From the NCBI GenBank assembly GCA_013204395.1, contig JABMNZ010000009.1:1-52985 (forward strand): DNA of 52,985 bases, in the 5' to 3' direction. This document shows, piece after piece, positions 1 through 8,953 of the stretch. A model generated the notes under the pieces. That model was not told the origin of the DNA. It was given only the letters and a program-made list of their open reading frames with translations, and did not search any database. Source of the DNA: Parcubacteria group bacterium. Its GTDB lineage: Bacteria > Patescibacteriota > Patescibacteriia > UBA9934 > GWF2-40-263. Each line of letters opens with the position of its first letter. Position 1 is the stretch's first letter. The position numbers were made by a program, and so were the translations under genes.

Positions 1-1356
1 CATTTCATCTCCACCAAACACTTTAGCTCGTGCTTCTCTGGCAGCCCTGGTAAGAGGAGCCCTCTTCGCTCCGGCAGCAGCCAGTCCGGCCGCACCAACA
101 GCACCCTTAGCAAGAAGCGGGGCTGCAATTCCGACACCCTTTACTCCAAGACCACCTGCTGCCACACCACCTGACAAGACTTTTCTCCCAACTCCACCAC
201 CAATTCCCAATGTACCTATGGCGGCTGCACCACGTGTTGCCACATTTTTAAATGGTTGTTGCATCTTGCCGATCATCTTTCCAGACTTTCCTTCTGAACA
301 GACCTGGGATGCCGCGTCAAAACTTGCAAACACCAAAATAACTCCAATCAAGAAACTCATGAAGTTTTTTAACTGCAACCCGTCTGAAATAAAATCCGCA
401 CTATTACTCTCTGATGTGACATCAAAACCGGACTTCACTGCTATATCACCTGCCCCGGCCACGGCGAGAGTGAGCCAAAGAAAAAAAGTGAGTACGGGAC
501 CTATCGCAACCAAACATTTAAACTCGCCCCACCACTTTGCATACAAACCCGTCTTTACGATATCTTCCGCCCCCTTAGCGAACCAGGCCATTGGGGCAAG
601 AATAACCAATACCCATAAGCCAACAATTCTAAAGAGTAAAACACAGACAAGAAACAACAACACAACCAGCACCACCATCACCATAATGACGGATAAAACT
701 CCCGCCGCTAGAAAATCAAAAGCCGATCCTGCCCCACCACCACCTGTTGTAGATCCATCCATTGCGGAAGAGTCGCTTGAGATGCTGTGAAGTTGATTTA
801 GCCCAAAGAGTTGAATAATATTTCCTGCGGCAATTTCCCTAAGAGCATTGGCAAACGTAAGCATGACCACCTGACCAAAATCGATCATGATTCCACAAAG
901 GGTTTTTGAAAAGTTAATGACAATTGCAATAACCATCAAACGAGGTACCTGCTGTTGCCACTTGAATCTCTCGTTTCCAAAGATTGTTCCAAAGGCAATA
1001 ATAATGAGCACGACAACAAAAAACATGTTCACGGTATCGCGAACAATCGCCCAGCCTGCAGAGACAACCGCATTGTTCGTAAACGAGTTATAGGTCATTA
1101 CAGGAACCATCACATCAATAATCAGCACAATGGCTGTTGTGAAAATGGCGGCTATCTGAAACGCAAAGTCTGCCGCTGATTGTATGATCGAATCCATTTC
1201 TATAATCGCTGCGTGTGCCGGCATGGCTGTGACAAGAGCAAGGAATGTAAAAACCAAAACACCACCCGCACGGTAAAACCGGTGTGTTGCAACGTCACGT
1301 GCGCGCGCCTTTAGAGCGTCACGCAGCACGCGTAAACGGAGAAAAAGTCGCATCAT
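1..1356 (-). CDS. Polytopic membrane protein with N-terminal signal, TrbL/VirB6 (type IV secretion)-like; 3' end cut by window edge
   Basis: Manual minus-strand translation from ATG at 1356 is open to base 1: MMRLFLRLRVLRDALKARARDVATHRFYRAGGVLVFTFLALVTAMPAHAAIIEMDSII...; several TM stretches and a Gly/Ala-rich C-terminal part. Not in the ORF track, probably because there is no in-window stop. Confidence 0.75.
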   Translation of the reverse strand, partial: MMRLFLRLRVLRDALKARARDVATHRFYRAGGVLVFTFLALVTAMPAHAAIIEMDSIIQSAADFAFQIAAIFTTAIVLIIDVMVPVMTYNSFTNNAVVSAGWAIVRDTVNMFFVVVLIIIAFGTIFGNERFKWQQQVPRLMVIAIVINFSKTLCGIMIDFGQVVMLTFANALREIAAGNIIQLFGLNQLHSISSDSSAMDGSTTGGGGAGSAFDFLAAGVLSVIMVMVVLVVLLFLVCVLLFRIVGLWVLVILAPMAWFAKGAEDIVKTGLYAKWWGEFKCLVAIGPVLTFFLWLTLAVAGAGDIAVKSGFDVTSESNSADFISDGLQLKNFMSFLIGVILVFASFDAASQVCSEGKSGKMIGKMQQPFKNVATRGAAAIGTLGIGGGVGRKVLSGGVAAGGLGVKGVGIAAPLLAKGAVGAAGLAAAGAKRAPLTRAAREARAKVFGGDEM

Positions 1357-1418
1357 AACTGCTAAAATTATAGCACAGCACACATAACTTCGCGCAGAAA
1401 AATGGGGATAATAAAATA

Positions 1419-1458
1419 CCGCACAAGTCTCACACTGAGTGTGATCGATCTTGTGCGG
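1419..1458 (-). terminator. Putative intrinsic terminator of the 1580..3529 gene
   Basis: CCGCACAAG...TCACAC-TGA-GTGTGA...CTTGTGCGG nested hairpin; minus-strand side continues TATTTTATTA. Confidence 0.55.
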
Positions 1459-1579
1459 TTGCTGGTTGGGCTAGCCTCCCATGCGTCCTCCTGTCAGGGG
1501 CGCGTCCCCTGGACTAAGTGCACAGCGATGAAGTCCGTGCGGGTTACAGGAGAAGCCCAGAAGTCGGCCCCTCCCTTGC

Positions 1580-3529
1580 TCACAGCTGGCTGTTAGACGT
1601 GAATCCGTTGCCAGCACTCTCAAGGCCCGTTGTCGGGTCCCAACTCACTGAAATCAGCCATTCTTCCCAGCTGGTTCCATTGTCCTGCAGGTCGCACAGA
1701 TTCGACCCACCTGAGCAGAAGCCAGCGCCCTGCCACCAGTACCAGTTGCTCATGGTGCTGGTTGGCGCTCCCCCATCGGTTCCCATACTGGAAATCAATG
1801 AGAGGTCCGAGACACAATCTCCCCAGAAACCTGAGAAGTCGATCTGGTAGTACCCATCGCTGGTGTACATCAGATCCGACAGCGAAAGGACGCCGTCAAA
1901 GCAAGCGCCGTACGAGTAAACGAACGCCGGCATGCCATTGAGCGCCGTGGTGAGCCACAGGTCATCGGCCATGGCGAGTGTTTCGGCAACCCCATCCCCA
2001 TCAACATCTAGGATACAGGCATCCTGTTCACACGTCGTGCCAACCGTGGACTCCTCTTCCTCATCGTCGATGGGATCGTCGTCGACTGGATCTTCCTCAT
2101 CGGGAACATCCTCTTCTTCTTCGTCGTCGACCGGATCGTCTTGCACGTCCGTGGTGTCGTCGTCATCGCCGTCGTTTGGACCGCCAGCGTTGCCAGAACC
2201 AAGATCCAATCCGCCACCACAGGTGGTGACAGCATCCTGATCGATGCAACCTACATCAGCCGAGCAGCTACCAAGCGTGTGGAGCTGACGCACCAGACCA
2301 TCGTCAACCGTCATGACCGTCCGCTGGGCAAAACCCATCATCAGGTACACGTCCCAACTGAAGATCGGGAGCGCATCATCGCCAGAAATCGCGTAGACGT
2401 CTGAGCTAGAAGCTTCGGTGACCAGCGTGCCGCTGCGCAGGCCGGCGTATCCATCCACAACGGACCCGCTAAGGCTGCTGCGGGTAGGTGGTGGGTTACT
2501 GTATGTGTAACCCAGCCCCCAGGAGGCCAGCACTTCTTGCCAACCAATCTCCTGTACGCGCTGTCGGTACTGATCAGAATCGCCGTCATGACCCACGACC
2601 AGCCAGCGCTGACCGCTCTGATCTTCCGCCGCATCGATGCGTGTTTCGCCATCGAAAGCCGCCGTCTGACCGTAGCAGTCAAGCTCCTCGTCGGAAACGA
2701 GTGTCAGCTGATCAAAGTCGTAATTGAACGACCAGAACACGCTTTCGTCTTGAATCCAGCGGGTTTGCCCATCCTCAAGCGCGTAAACGCGAGCATTACC
2801 AGGCGTCTTGACCAGCGTCCCATTGGGATGCCACATGGGCACCGGGAGCGCCGACTCATAGAAGTGCCCCTGTACAGGGTCCCCTTCTGACACGAGTCCA
2901 CAGATAAAGTCCGTGGAAGAAATCGTCTGGGGAGTCCCGTAGGTGGTCGCGTCTGCGGCCAAATAGCTCACTTCGATCGACGCTCCTTGCGCAGCGTCCT
3001 GTGCGGCGCTTCCCTCGTGGAGCCCCACATGAACGTGATCACCAGAGCAATTCCCCGTGCAACCTTCGTAGCCGATCAGCTGACCCACAGAGATTTCCTG
3101 GCCACTGACAATGAAGATGTCGCTGAAATGCCCAATCACCGCGTACTTGCCTCCCCCTACGTCGATGTTGACGTGGTAGCCAAAGCCGCTGGTGGCTGAG
3201 TTCATGTGGACGTACGCGACCCCACCAATGGGGGCGTAAATCTCTTCGTTGACGCTGTTGCTCGTATCCAGATCGATGTCGAACTTGGTGGAGTCAGAGC
3301 TGTGAGAGAAGGTGCCGTGAGCCCCTTGCGTACACTGCTTTTCCACTCCCGTAGGAAATGGAAGTTGCAGAACGATTCCGTCACCACCCTGGTTGGATGT
3401 GCTGCCGTCGCCGTCGGGCGATGAAGGGAACATTTCGTCGGGCGTGCAGCCCGTCAGGATCACCATCAGGGTGACCACGATGAACATCAGGACCAAATAG
3501 ACTCTGCTCGCAGTTTGGTTGAAGGACAT
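1580..3529 (-). CDS. Secreted lipoprotein with M23/LytM-like peptidase domain and long Asp/Glu-rich linker
   Basis: Lipobox-like LTGC; M23-like segment KFDIDLDTS...GYHVNIDVGGGKYAVIGHFSDIFIVSGQEISVGQLIGYEG...GDHVHVGLHEG; DDDDTTDVQDDPVDDEEEEDVPDEEDPVDDD linker; RBS AAAGGAGG upstream of ATG. Confidence 0.8.
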   Translation of the reverse strand: MSFNQTASRVYLVLMFIVVTLMVILTGCTPDEMFPSSPDGDGSTSNQGGDGIVLQLPFPTGVEKQCTQGAHGTFSHSSDSTKFDIDLDTSNSVNEEIYAPIGGVAYVHMNSATSGFGYHVNIDVGGGKYAVIGHFSDIFIVSGQEISVGQLIGYEGCTGNCSGDHVHVGLHEGSAAQDAAQGASIEVSYLAADATTYGTPQTISSTDFICGLVSEGDPVQGHFYESALPVPMWHPNGTLVKTPGNARVYALEDGQTRWIQDESVFWSFNYDFDQLTLVSDEELDCYGQTAAFDGETRIDAAEDQSGQRWLVVGHDGDSDQYRQRVQEIGWQEVLASWGLGYTYSNPPPTRSSLSGSVVDGYAGLRSGTLVTEASSSDVYAISGDDALPIFSWDVYLMMGFAQRTVMTVDDGLVRQLHTLGSCSADVGCIDQDAVTTCGGGLDLGSGNAGGPNDGDDDDTTDVQDDPVDDEEEEDVPDEEDPVDDDPIDDEEEESTVGTTCEQDACILDVDGDGVAETLAMADDLWLTTALNGMPAFVYSYGACFDGVLSLSDLMYTSDGYYQIDFSGFWGDCVSDLSLISSMGTDGGAPTSTMSNWYWWQGAGFCSGGSNLCDLQDNGTSWEEWLISVSWDPTTGLESAGNGFTSNSQL

Positions 3530-3884
3530 GGCATCCTCCTTTTTTTAAGAGCGTTACTGAGTTAGAAGACGAGATAGTCAACCTTCCCGGCCGACACACC
3601 AGGCCTTGTGTGTCGCGCCGTGACCGTTGACTGTAACGGTTCGATTCATAGGTGCGTCCCCCTTTACGCTCCCACAGATCGGATCGTGATCTTTGACAGC
3701 CGCATCAGCGAATGAACTGTGTCCTGGGCGTTATCCCACTGATGTCTCACAGATGTTCGCTTGAGGTAGCCGTGTTTGATCTACCTCCACAAAACCAAAA
3801 ATCCTTCGCATGGTCAAACGCTTTTTCGCTAAAATATGGGCTCATTTTGTAAAGGTCAGAGTGACATGACAAATCTGTTAATCA

Positions 3885-3914
3885 AAAACATCCTGATTTT
3901 TCAGGATGTTTTTA
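3885..3914. terminator. Bidirectional intrinsic terminator downstream of serS
   Basis: AAAAACATCCTGA-TTTTT-TCAGGATGTTTTT perfect hairpin with T tract. Confidence 0.85.
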
Positions 3915-3958
3915 TGTTCTGTTGATCAAGGAATCCTAAATGTGGGTAACAAGCGAAT

Positions 3959-5221
3959 TTAACCTCTTTTTTCAATACGATCTTTTCCAAGATACCCACG
4001 CAATACTTCAGGAACAACGATTGACCCATCAGCCTGTTGATAATTTTCCATGATCGCGATGAGGGTGCGACCAATCGCAAAGGCGGTTCCATTCAGCGCG
4101 TGAGCCATCACATTTCCACCCTCACGACGAATGCGCGTATTGAGTCGACGTGTTTGAAAGTCTGTCGTGTTAGACGTTGAACTTGTTTCGCGATAAGAAC
4201 TCTGTCCCGGCATCCACGTGTTGATGTCATAGGTCTTTGAAGACGGGCTACCAGTATCACCAGAGCTCAAGATCATAACTTGGTGCGGCAAGTTCAATCC
4301 CTGCATGAGCTTCTCTTGAATAGAAAGGATCAACTCATGTTCCTTTTCAGAATCCTCAGGGGGGACAAAAGAGAACATTTCTACTTTATCAAATTGATGA
4401 ACACGCAAAATACCACGTGAGTCCTTGCCGTAGGTGCCCGCCTCACGACGGTAGCAAGGAGAGAATCCTAAGTAGCGTAGTGGAAGTTTTTTTTCATCGA
4501 GGATTTCTCCCATGTGCATCGGACCAATGGATTGCTCTGAAGTACCAATGAGAACCATGTCGTCATTTTTAAGATGATAAATCTCTTCTTCCCCACCATG
4601 CTCAAGGTACCCCATGGCCCCCATAGCCTTTGTGTTCACCATATGCGGAGGTATCACAGGAATGAATCCCTCTGCCATGGCCACACTCATGGCATATTGT
4701 ATGAGAGCAAACTCTAGTAATACAGCATCTCCTTTGAGATAAAGGAATCGTGAACCAGAAATCTCCGTGGCGCGAGACATGTCAATCAAATCAAGAGCCT
4801 CACCAAGATCTAGATGATCTTTTGGCTCAAAGTCAAACACAGGAGGCTCACCAAAACTGCGGAGTACAACATTCGTAGACTCGTCAGGACCCACGGGAAC
4901 TCCTTCTTGTAATAGGTTTGGATATCGATGCAGTTCAGTAGCAAGATCGGCCTCTACCTGCGAAAGTGTGGTTTCAGCTTCTTTAACCTTTGTTTTTATT
5001 TCCTTACCCTCCGCAATCAAACCATCGCGATCATCGCCGGCTTTTGGGATCTGGGCAGCAATCTCATTTCCACGCGTGCGCAAAACCTGCACAGCCTCAA
5101 TATTCAACAAACGCTTTGAATGCAGCTCCGTGACAACAGCAATATCTATCTGTTTACCGCGATTTACATTGTTTTGTGCCACAAGCTCTGGGTCTTCAAG
5201 GATTTGCTTGATATCAATCAT
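3959..5221 (-). CDS. serS: Serine--tRNA ligase
   Basis: MIDIKQILEDPELVAQNNVNRGKQIDIAVV...; class II motifs (LIGTSEQSIGPMHMGEIL, PCYRREAG, HQFDKVEMF). The ORF track start at 5284 is probably too long; ATG at 5221 fits SerS. Confidence 0.95.
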   Translation of the reverse strand: MIDIKQILEDPELVAQNNVNRGKQIDIAVVTELHSKRLLNIEAVQVLRTRGNEIAAQIPKAGDDRDGLIAEGKEIKTKVKEAETTLSQVEADLATELHRYPNLLQEGVPVGPDESTNVVLRSFGEPPVFDFEPKDHLDLGEALDLIDMSRATEISGSRFLYLKGDAVLLEFALIQYAMSVAMAEGFIPVIPPHMVNTKAMGAMGYLEHGGEEEIYHLKNDDMVLIGTSEQSIGPMHMGEILDEKKLPLRYLGFSPCYRREAGTYGKDSRGILRVHQFDKVEMFSFVPPEDSEKEHELILSIQEKLMQGLNLPHQVMILSSGDTGSPSSKTYDINTWMPGQSSYRETSSTSNTTDFQTRRLNTRIRREGGNVMAHALNGTAFAIGRTLIAIMENYQQADGSIVVPEVLRGYLGKDRIEKRG

Positions 5222-5293
5222 ACAGGGAACAGTTTGCCCGAAAAGAACCAAAAAGAAAAGAGTCTCAAAACCAAGTCGTCGCAAAAATATCGC

Positions 5294-5347
5294 GCATTAA
5301 ATGCATGAATCTCCGCTAAAATTAGTCTCGAATCACGCATTCAATGC
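5294..5347 (+). repeat. Left-end imperfect palindrome of the RAYT-like element
   Basis: GCATTAAATGCATGAATCTCCGCTAAAATTAGTCTCGAATCACGCATTCAATGC; arms pair at 15/18 positions. Confidence 0.75.
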
Positions 5348-5394
5348 TCATAACATGACTTGACACATCAGATTTAAAATGATGTGTTATGTGT

Positions 5395-5426
5395 AGCCCC
5401 CTTGATTACTATTAATCTAGGGGGCT
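5395..5426 (+). promoter_or_regulatory. RBS-sequestering hairpin upstream of transposase ATG
   Basis: AGCCCCC (5395-5401) pairs with GGGGGCT (5420-5426); ATG at 5428. Confidence 0.6.
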
Positions 5427-5427
5427 T

Positions 5428-6054
5428 ATGTTTTCACGAACTTTTTTCACAGATGAGATCTATCATGTTTACAATCGAGGTGTTGATAAGCGAACAATAT
5501 TTGAAAATGATAACGACCGAGAAAAGTGGCTTTCAAACATTATCCGATTAAACGACAATCATAATCATCTGTATCCATCCCGTAGAGATCGTGCCACCAA
5601 ACCATCAGACGCGCCTCTTGTTGATGTATTGGCCTTTTGTCTAATGCCAAACCATTATCATTTACTGATTCGGCAAAAACAAGAGGGTGGAATTAGTAAA
5701 TTCATGCAAAGAATGGGGAACGCCTATACCTTAACCTTTAATAATAGACATGGTCGAAGTGGGAGATTGTTTGAATCAACCTATAAGGCCACCTGGATCT
5801 TCAATGAGCCACAACATCAGTATATAACGAAATATATTCACCTTAATCCACTCAGTTTAATTGGCGTCGACTGGAAAAATCTTAACCGAAACTTATCAAC
5901 TGACGAAATTGATTATCTCATCAATTACCAATGGTCCAGCTTTTCAACGTACCTTGGCCGATCGAATAGATATTCCTTCTTAAATCTGGAACTTCTAAGT
6001 TCCTTCACAGATAATAATGATTATCTAAGCTACATATCAGCATTCAATGCATGA
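5428..6054 (+). CDS. Y1_Tnp / REP-associated tyrosine transposase (HUH family)
   Basis: IYHVYNRGVDKR, LMPNHYHLLI (HUH), FMQRMGNAYTLTFNNRHGRSGRLFESTYKA, YITKYIHLNPL. Confidence 0.92.
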   Translation: MFSRTFFTDEIYHVYNRGVDKRTIFENDNDREKWLSNIIRLNDNHNHLYPSRRDRATKPSDAPLVDVLAFCLMPNHYHLLIRQKQEGGISKFMQRMGNAYTLTFNNRHGRSGRLFESTYKATWIFNEPQHQYITKYIHLNPLSLIGVDWKNLNRNLSTDEIDYLINYQWSSFSTYLGRSNRYSFLNLELLSSFTDNNDYLSYISAFNA

Positions 6055-6093
6055 TTCGTCACTAATATTAGCCATGATTCATGCATTGAATGC
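6040..6093 (+). repeat. Right-end palindrome of the RAYT-like element; overlaps the transposase stop codon
   Basis: GCATTCAATGCATGA...TCATGCATTGAATGC, 15-bp perfect stem; centre ACTAATATTAG resembles left-end GCTAAAATTAG. Confidence 0.8.
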
Positions 6094-6100
6094 GTGAATA

Positions 6101-6126
6101 AAAAAGACGAGGTGTAAAACCTCGTC
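6101..6126 (-). terminator. Intrinsic terminator of the kinase operon
   Basis: Minus strand GACGAGGTTTTACACCTCGTCTTTTTT. Confidence 0.85.
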
Positions 6127-6156
6127 GTCGTATGCTTGGGGGGGCAGACCGTGTGT

Positions 6157-8022
6157 CTACTTGATCCCAGAGCACTGTTTGAAACGGACATTGCAGTTGA
6201 TCTTCACCGAACCGCCTTCCGTAACCGTAACCGTTCCCTCTTGAGGGGTGTCTCGGCCCTCCATGGTTGCGAGCGCTGAGTAGGTACCGGGAGGCACCGC
6301 AACGGACTGACCAGGCCTTGAGAGTGTGTAGGTTCCACCTGGGCCTGTGAGTCTCACCGTGGCGATGGTCCCACCTGGCAAACCGAGTGTGACATTCACC
6401 TTGGCAGATACCACTTCGGCCACAAGGACCTCGGGCTCCACCTGAACGACAGCTGGTGTTGGATGTTCCATCACGCCTGTGGGCTCTGGAACCCGAGTAG
6501 GTTCTTTCACCACTACTGGCAATGGAGTTGTCACAGGCTCGGGAGTTGATTCCACTGGTTCGGACGTAGCCTCTACCACAGGTTCCACAATCGACGGCTC
6601 GACAGCGACCTCGGAAGTAGGAAACTCTTCCTCACCTACTGAAACTGGTTCAGCACTGATGATCACCCACATGAAGAAGAGCCCAACGCTCGCCAAGACA
6701 ATGACTAGGGCCCCAAAGCCCATGAGCGCCTTCTTTTTCTCCGCTTGGATGCTTGCAACACGGGCCGCGTGCTGTTCGTCGCTTTCGAAGACCCCTTCAT
6801 GCAGCGTCCCCATGGGGAAACCGCCTTCTGCCCTCGTGTGTCCCACTCCACCATCTGTGTCCCACGGGAGATTGGTCTCCCCTGCAGGTTGAACAGGTGG
6901 CGGCTGAGTGAATCCTGGCACGGAGCTCACATGAGACATGAGCCCACCGTGTGCTGGCAAAGCTCCTGGCATCGCTCGAGTGGGCCCAGGCCCATCCTCG
7001 ACCAGCGGTGCGATTGTTCCTCTCACTTGCATCTCGCCGACCCCAGAGCCAACCATGGCACCTGGCAGAACCTCGATGGACGAAGTGTCCTGAAAGCTCC
7101 TTCGTCGGAGCTCCTTTGGAGCGGATCCCAGAACTGGCAGACCTTCTGGATCCTCCGGAAGACCATCCATCTGCTGGCGAAGTTCTTCCATCATCTCCAT
7201 CGCACTCTGGTAGCGCGATTCCGGATCCTTGGCCGTAGCCAGAAGGAGCACACACTGCAGCAGATCGTCGATCCCCTCGAGGATCGCACCATCTTCAGCG
7301 TGCTGGAAGTAGAAGTCGTTCCCCGAACGGGGATACTCTCCCTTGAGAAGGCACCAGAGCATCACACCGACGGCATGAAGGTCCGCACGGTGATCTGCGC
7401 TAGAAGCGTCTGTTTTCTGCTCGGGAGACATGAACGCAAGCGTTCCCATCGCCGTCCCGGCACGAGTCAGGTTGACCGTTCCCTGCTCAAGCTTGGCAAT
7501 GCCGTAGTCGGCCACTTTGACCACACCATGGACATCGATGAGAACGTTCTCGGGCTTGATGTCACGGTGGTAGACCGGTGAAGGCTCTCCCGTTTCCGGA
7601 TCCACGAACGAATGTCCGTAGTGAAGAGCACTGAGCACATCGATGATCACTCGGGCGGTCTGTCGAGGGCTCAATGGCCCAAACACCTCCATGTGATCCT
7701 TGAGAGTACCACCAGGGCAGTACTCCATCATGATGTACGGCGTCGTGCCGACTTGATCGACGTCATGAACAGTCAGAACATGCGGACTGGAGAGCATCGC
7801 CATGATGCGCGCCTCCCGCGTGAACCGATCTCGCATGACTTGCGACCGAAGGTACGGACCGTGAACGAGCTTCATGGCTCGCAAGGTCTTGAGTCCCGTG
7901 TGCTGTACCAGCACGACGAATCCCGCTCCACCCGCTCCCAGAACCTTCTTGACCCGGTAACGCTTGAGCGGATCGATGATGAGCTGCAATTCTGCAATCG
8001 CAGCTCTTTCCTCAGCGTCCAT
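6157..8022 (-). CDS. Ser/Thr protein kinase (PknB-like), single TM, C-terminal PEGA-like domain
   Basis: YRVKKVLGAGGAGFVVLVQ, YHRDIKPENVLID, VKVADYGIAKL, GTLAFMSPEQ; TM ALMGFGALVIVLASVGLFFMWVII. Start MDAEERAAIAEL at 8022 with GGAGG RBS preferred over 8157. Confidence 0.88.
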   Translation of the reverse strand: MDAEERAAIAELQLIIDPLKRYRVKKVLGAGGAGFVVLVQHTGLKTLRAMKLVHGPYLRSQVMRDRFTREARIMAMLSSPHVLTVHDVDQVGTTPYIMMEYCPGGTLKDHMEVFGPLSPRQTARVIIDVLSALHYGHSFVDPETGEPSPVYHRDIKPENVLIDVHGVVKVADYGIAKLEQGTVNLTRAGTAMGTLAFMSPEQKTDASSADHRADLHAVGVMLWCLLKGEYPRSGNDFYFQHAEDGAILEGIDDLLQCVLLLATAKDPESRYQSAMEMMEELRQQMDGLPEDPEGLPVLGSAPKELRRRSFQDTSSIEVLPGAMVGSGVGEMQVRGTIAPLVEDGPGPTRAMPGALPAHGGLMSHVSSVPGFTQPPPVQPAGETNLPWDTDGGVGHTRAEGGFPMGTLHEGVFESDEQHAARVASIQAEKKKALMGFGALVIVLASVGLFFMWVIISAEPVSVGEEEFPTSEVAVEPSIVEPVVEATSEPVESTPEPVTTPLPVVVKEPTRVPEPTGVMEHPTPAVVQVEPEVLVAEVVSAKVNVTLGLPGGTIATVRLTGPGGTYTLSRPGQSVAVPPGTYSALATMEGRDTPQEGTVTVTEGGSVKINCNVRFKQCSGIK

Positions 8023-8953
8023 GCGAAACCTCCGTCTGTGGGGTTGGTGGAGAAAGAATGACGGTAGGCTTACCCTGACCGTCCTTGCCGAAACGCGCGT
8101 GCATCCCGATTCCAAAGCCAGTGAACACCACAGCGGCGCCTCCAGCGATAGCCGCACCCGTCCCGAACCCGTTGGCGTTACTCTCGTAACGAGCGAGATC
8201 CGTGTCTGGTGTGAGGGGGTCTTGGTACTGAGCTTTTTGGCTCATCGCGATTCCGTAGAACACGCCCGCAGTGAGCGTCGCTACGCCGGCAGCAAGGAAC
8301 CACGGACGTGGGTCCTTCAACACCACAGCGCGAGACACGCCGAGATCTTCGGCTGTCAAACCCATGGGGTTGTCGCTCCACTTGGGGAGGGCTTGTCCCG
8401 GCTGGATGTAACGCGTCTCCATGAGCAAATCCCCAGGTCCGTAGACCTGGACAATGGCAGGGGTGTCGCTGTAGCGCGGCGCATTGCGCACACCAGAGAC
8501 CATCACGTAACCACCGATGGGTGGGTACACTGGCTCAGCATCCCCATCGGGAGCACTGGCGGCGGACTCGTAGAGCGCGAGCAGTGGATTGCCCGAGTCA
8601 ACGATCGTTTCAGGGAAATTGTATCCCGGATCCAAACGAAGACTCGAGTGAAACTCTGCAATCGCTCGTTCGTCGTTGCCGTTGATGAACGCTTCCATGG
8701 CCATCAGGCGATGGAAAGCCGCTGCCTGTTGGCGAGTGAGCTTCTCACTCACACACGGAAGGATGTCCATTCGCACCTTGCTCGCCTGAGTGAGCAGGGT
8801 GTCTGTGTCCAGCCTTCCGAAGGCTTCGACTCCGATGTCGATCGCCTGCTCGAGCTGCAGGGTCGTGGTGTTCTCTTGGCAGGCCGCGTGGCCCATCTGT
8901 GGGACCATCAGGCTCAGCGCGATAATCGCGCACCAAAGAATCGGCTTCATCAC
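8012..8953 (-). CDS. Secreted TPR-like protein of unknown function, operonic with the kinase
   Basis: Signal peptide MMKPILWCAIIALSLMVPQMGHA; GGAGG RBS; 3' end overlaps the kinase start by 11 nt; one TM-like segment (AAIAGGAAVVFTGFGIGM). Confidence 0.7.
   Translation of the reverse strand: MMKPILWCAIIALSLMVPQMGHAACQENTTTLQLEQAIDIGVEAFGRLDTDTLLTQASKVRMDILPCVSEKLTRQQAAAFHRLMAMEAFINGNDERAIAEFHSSLRLDPGYNFPETIVDSGNPLLALYESAASAPDGDAEPVYPPIGGYVMVSGVRNAPRYSDTPAIVQVYGPGDLLMETRYIQPGQALPKWSDNPMGLTAEDLGVSRAVVLKDPRPWFLAAGVATLTAGVFYGIAMSQKAQYQDPLTPDTDLARYESNANGFGTGAAIAGGAAVVFTGFGIGMHARFGKDGQGKPTVILSPPTPQTEVSHGR

Larger units (their letters stand above)
5294..6093 (+). mobile_element. IS200/REP-associated (RAYT)-like element bounded by two ~54-bp imperfect-palindrome ends
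   Basis: Y1_Tnp ORF between two related hairpin sequences (5294-5347 and 6040-6093), same length and orientation. Confidence 0.75.

Noticed and set aside
218-1179. Plus-strand ORFs 218-790, 887-1093, 955-1179
   Set aside because: Antisense to the clear minus-strand membrane protein; low-complexity Thr/Pro-rich shadow translations.
1470-1580. Possible small RNA/mini-ORF (AGGAGG then ATGGGAGGCTAG) downstream of the M23 lipoprotein
   Set aside because: Strong SD-like sequence but only a 3-codon ORF; explained as 3' untranslated sequence before the terminator without further support.
5222-5284. N-terminal extension of serS (MRRLGFETLFFLVLFGQTVPC)
   Set aside because: SerS starts at MIDIKQIL; the extension is probably just open frame.
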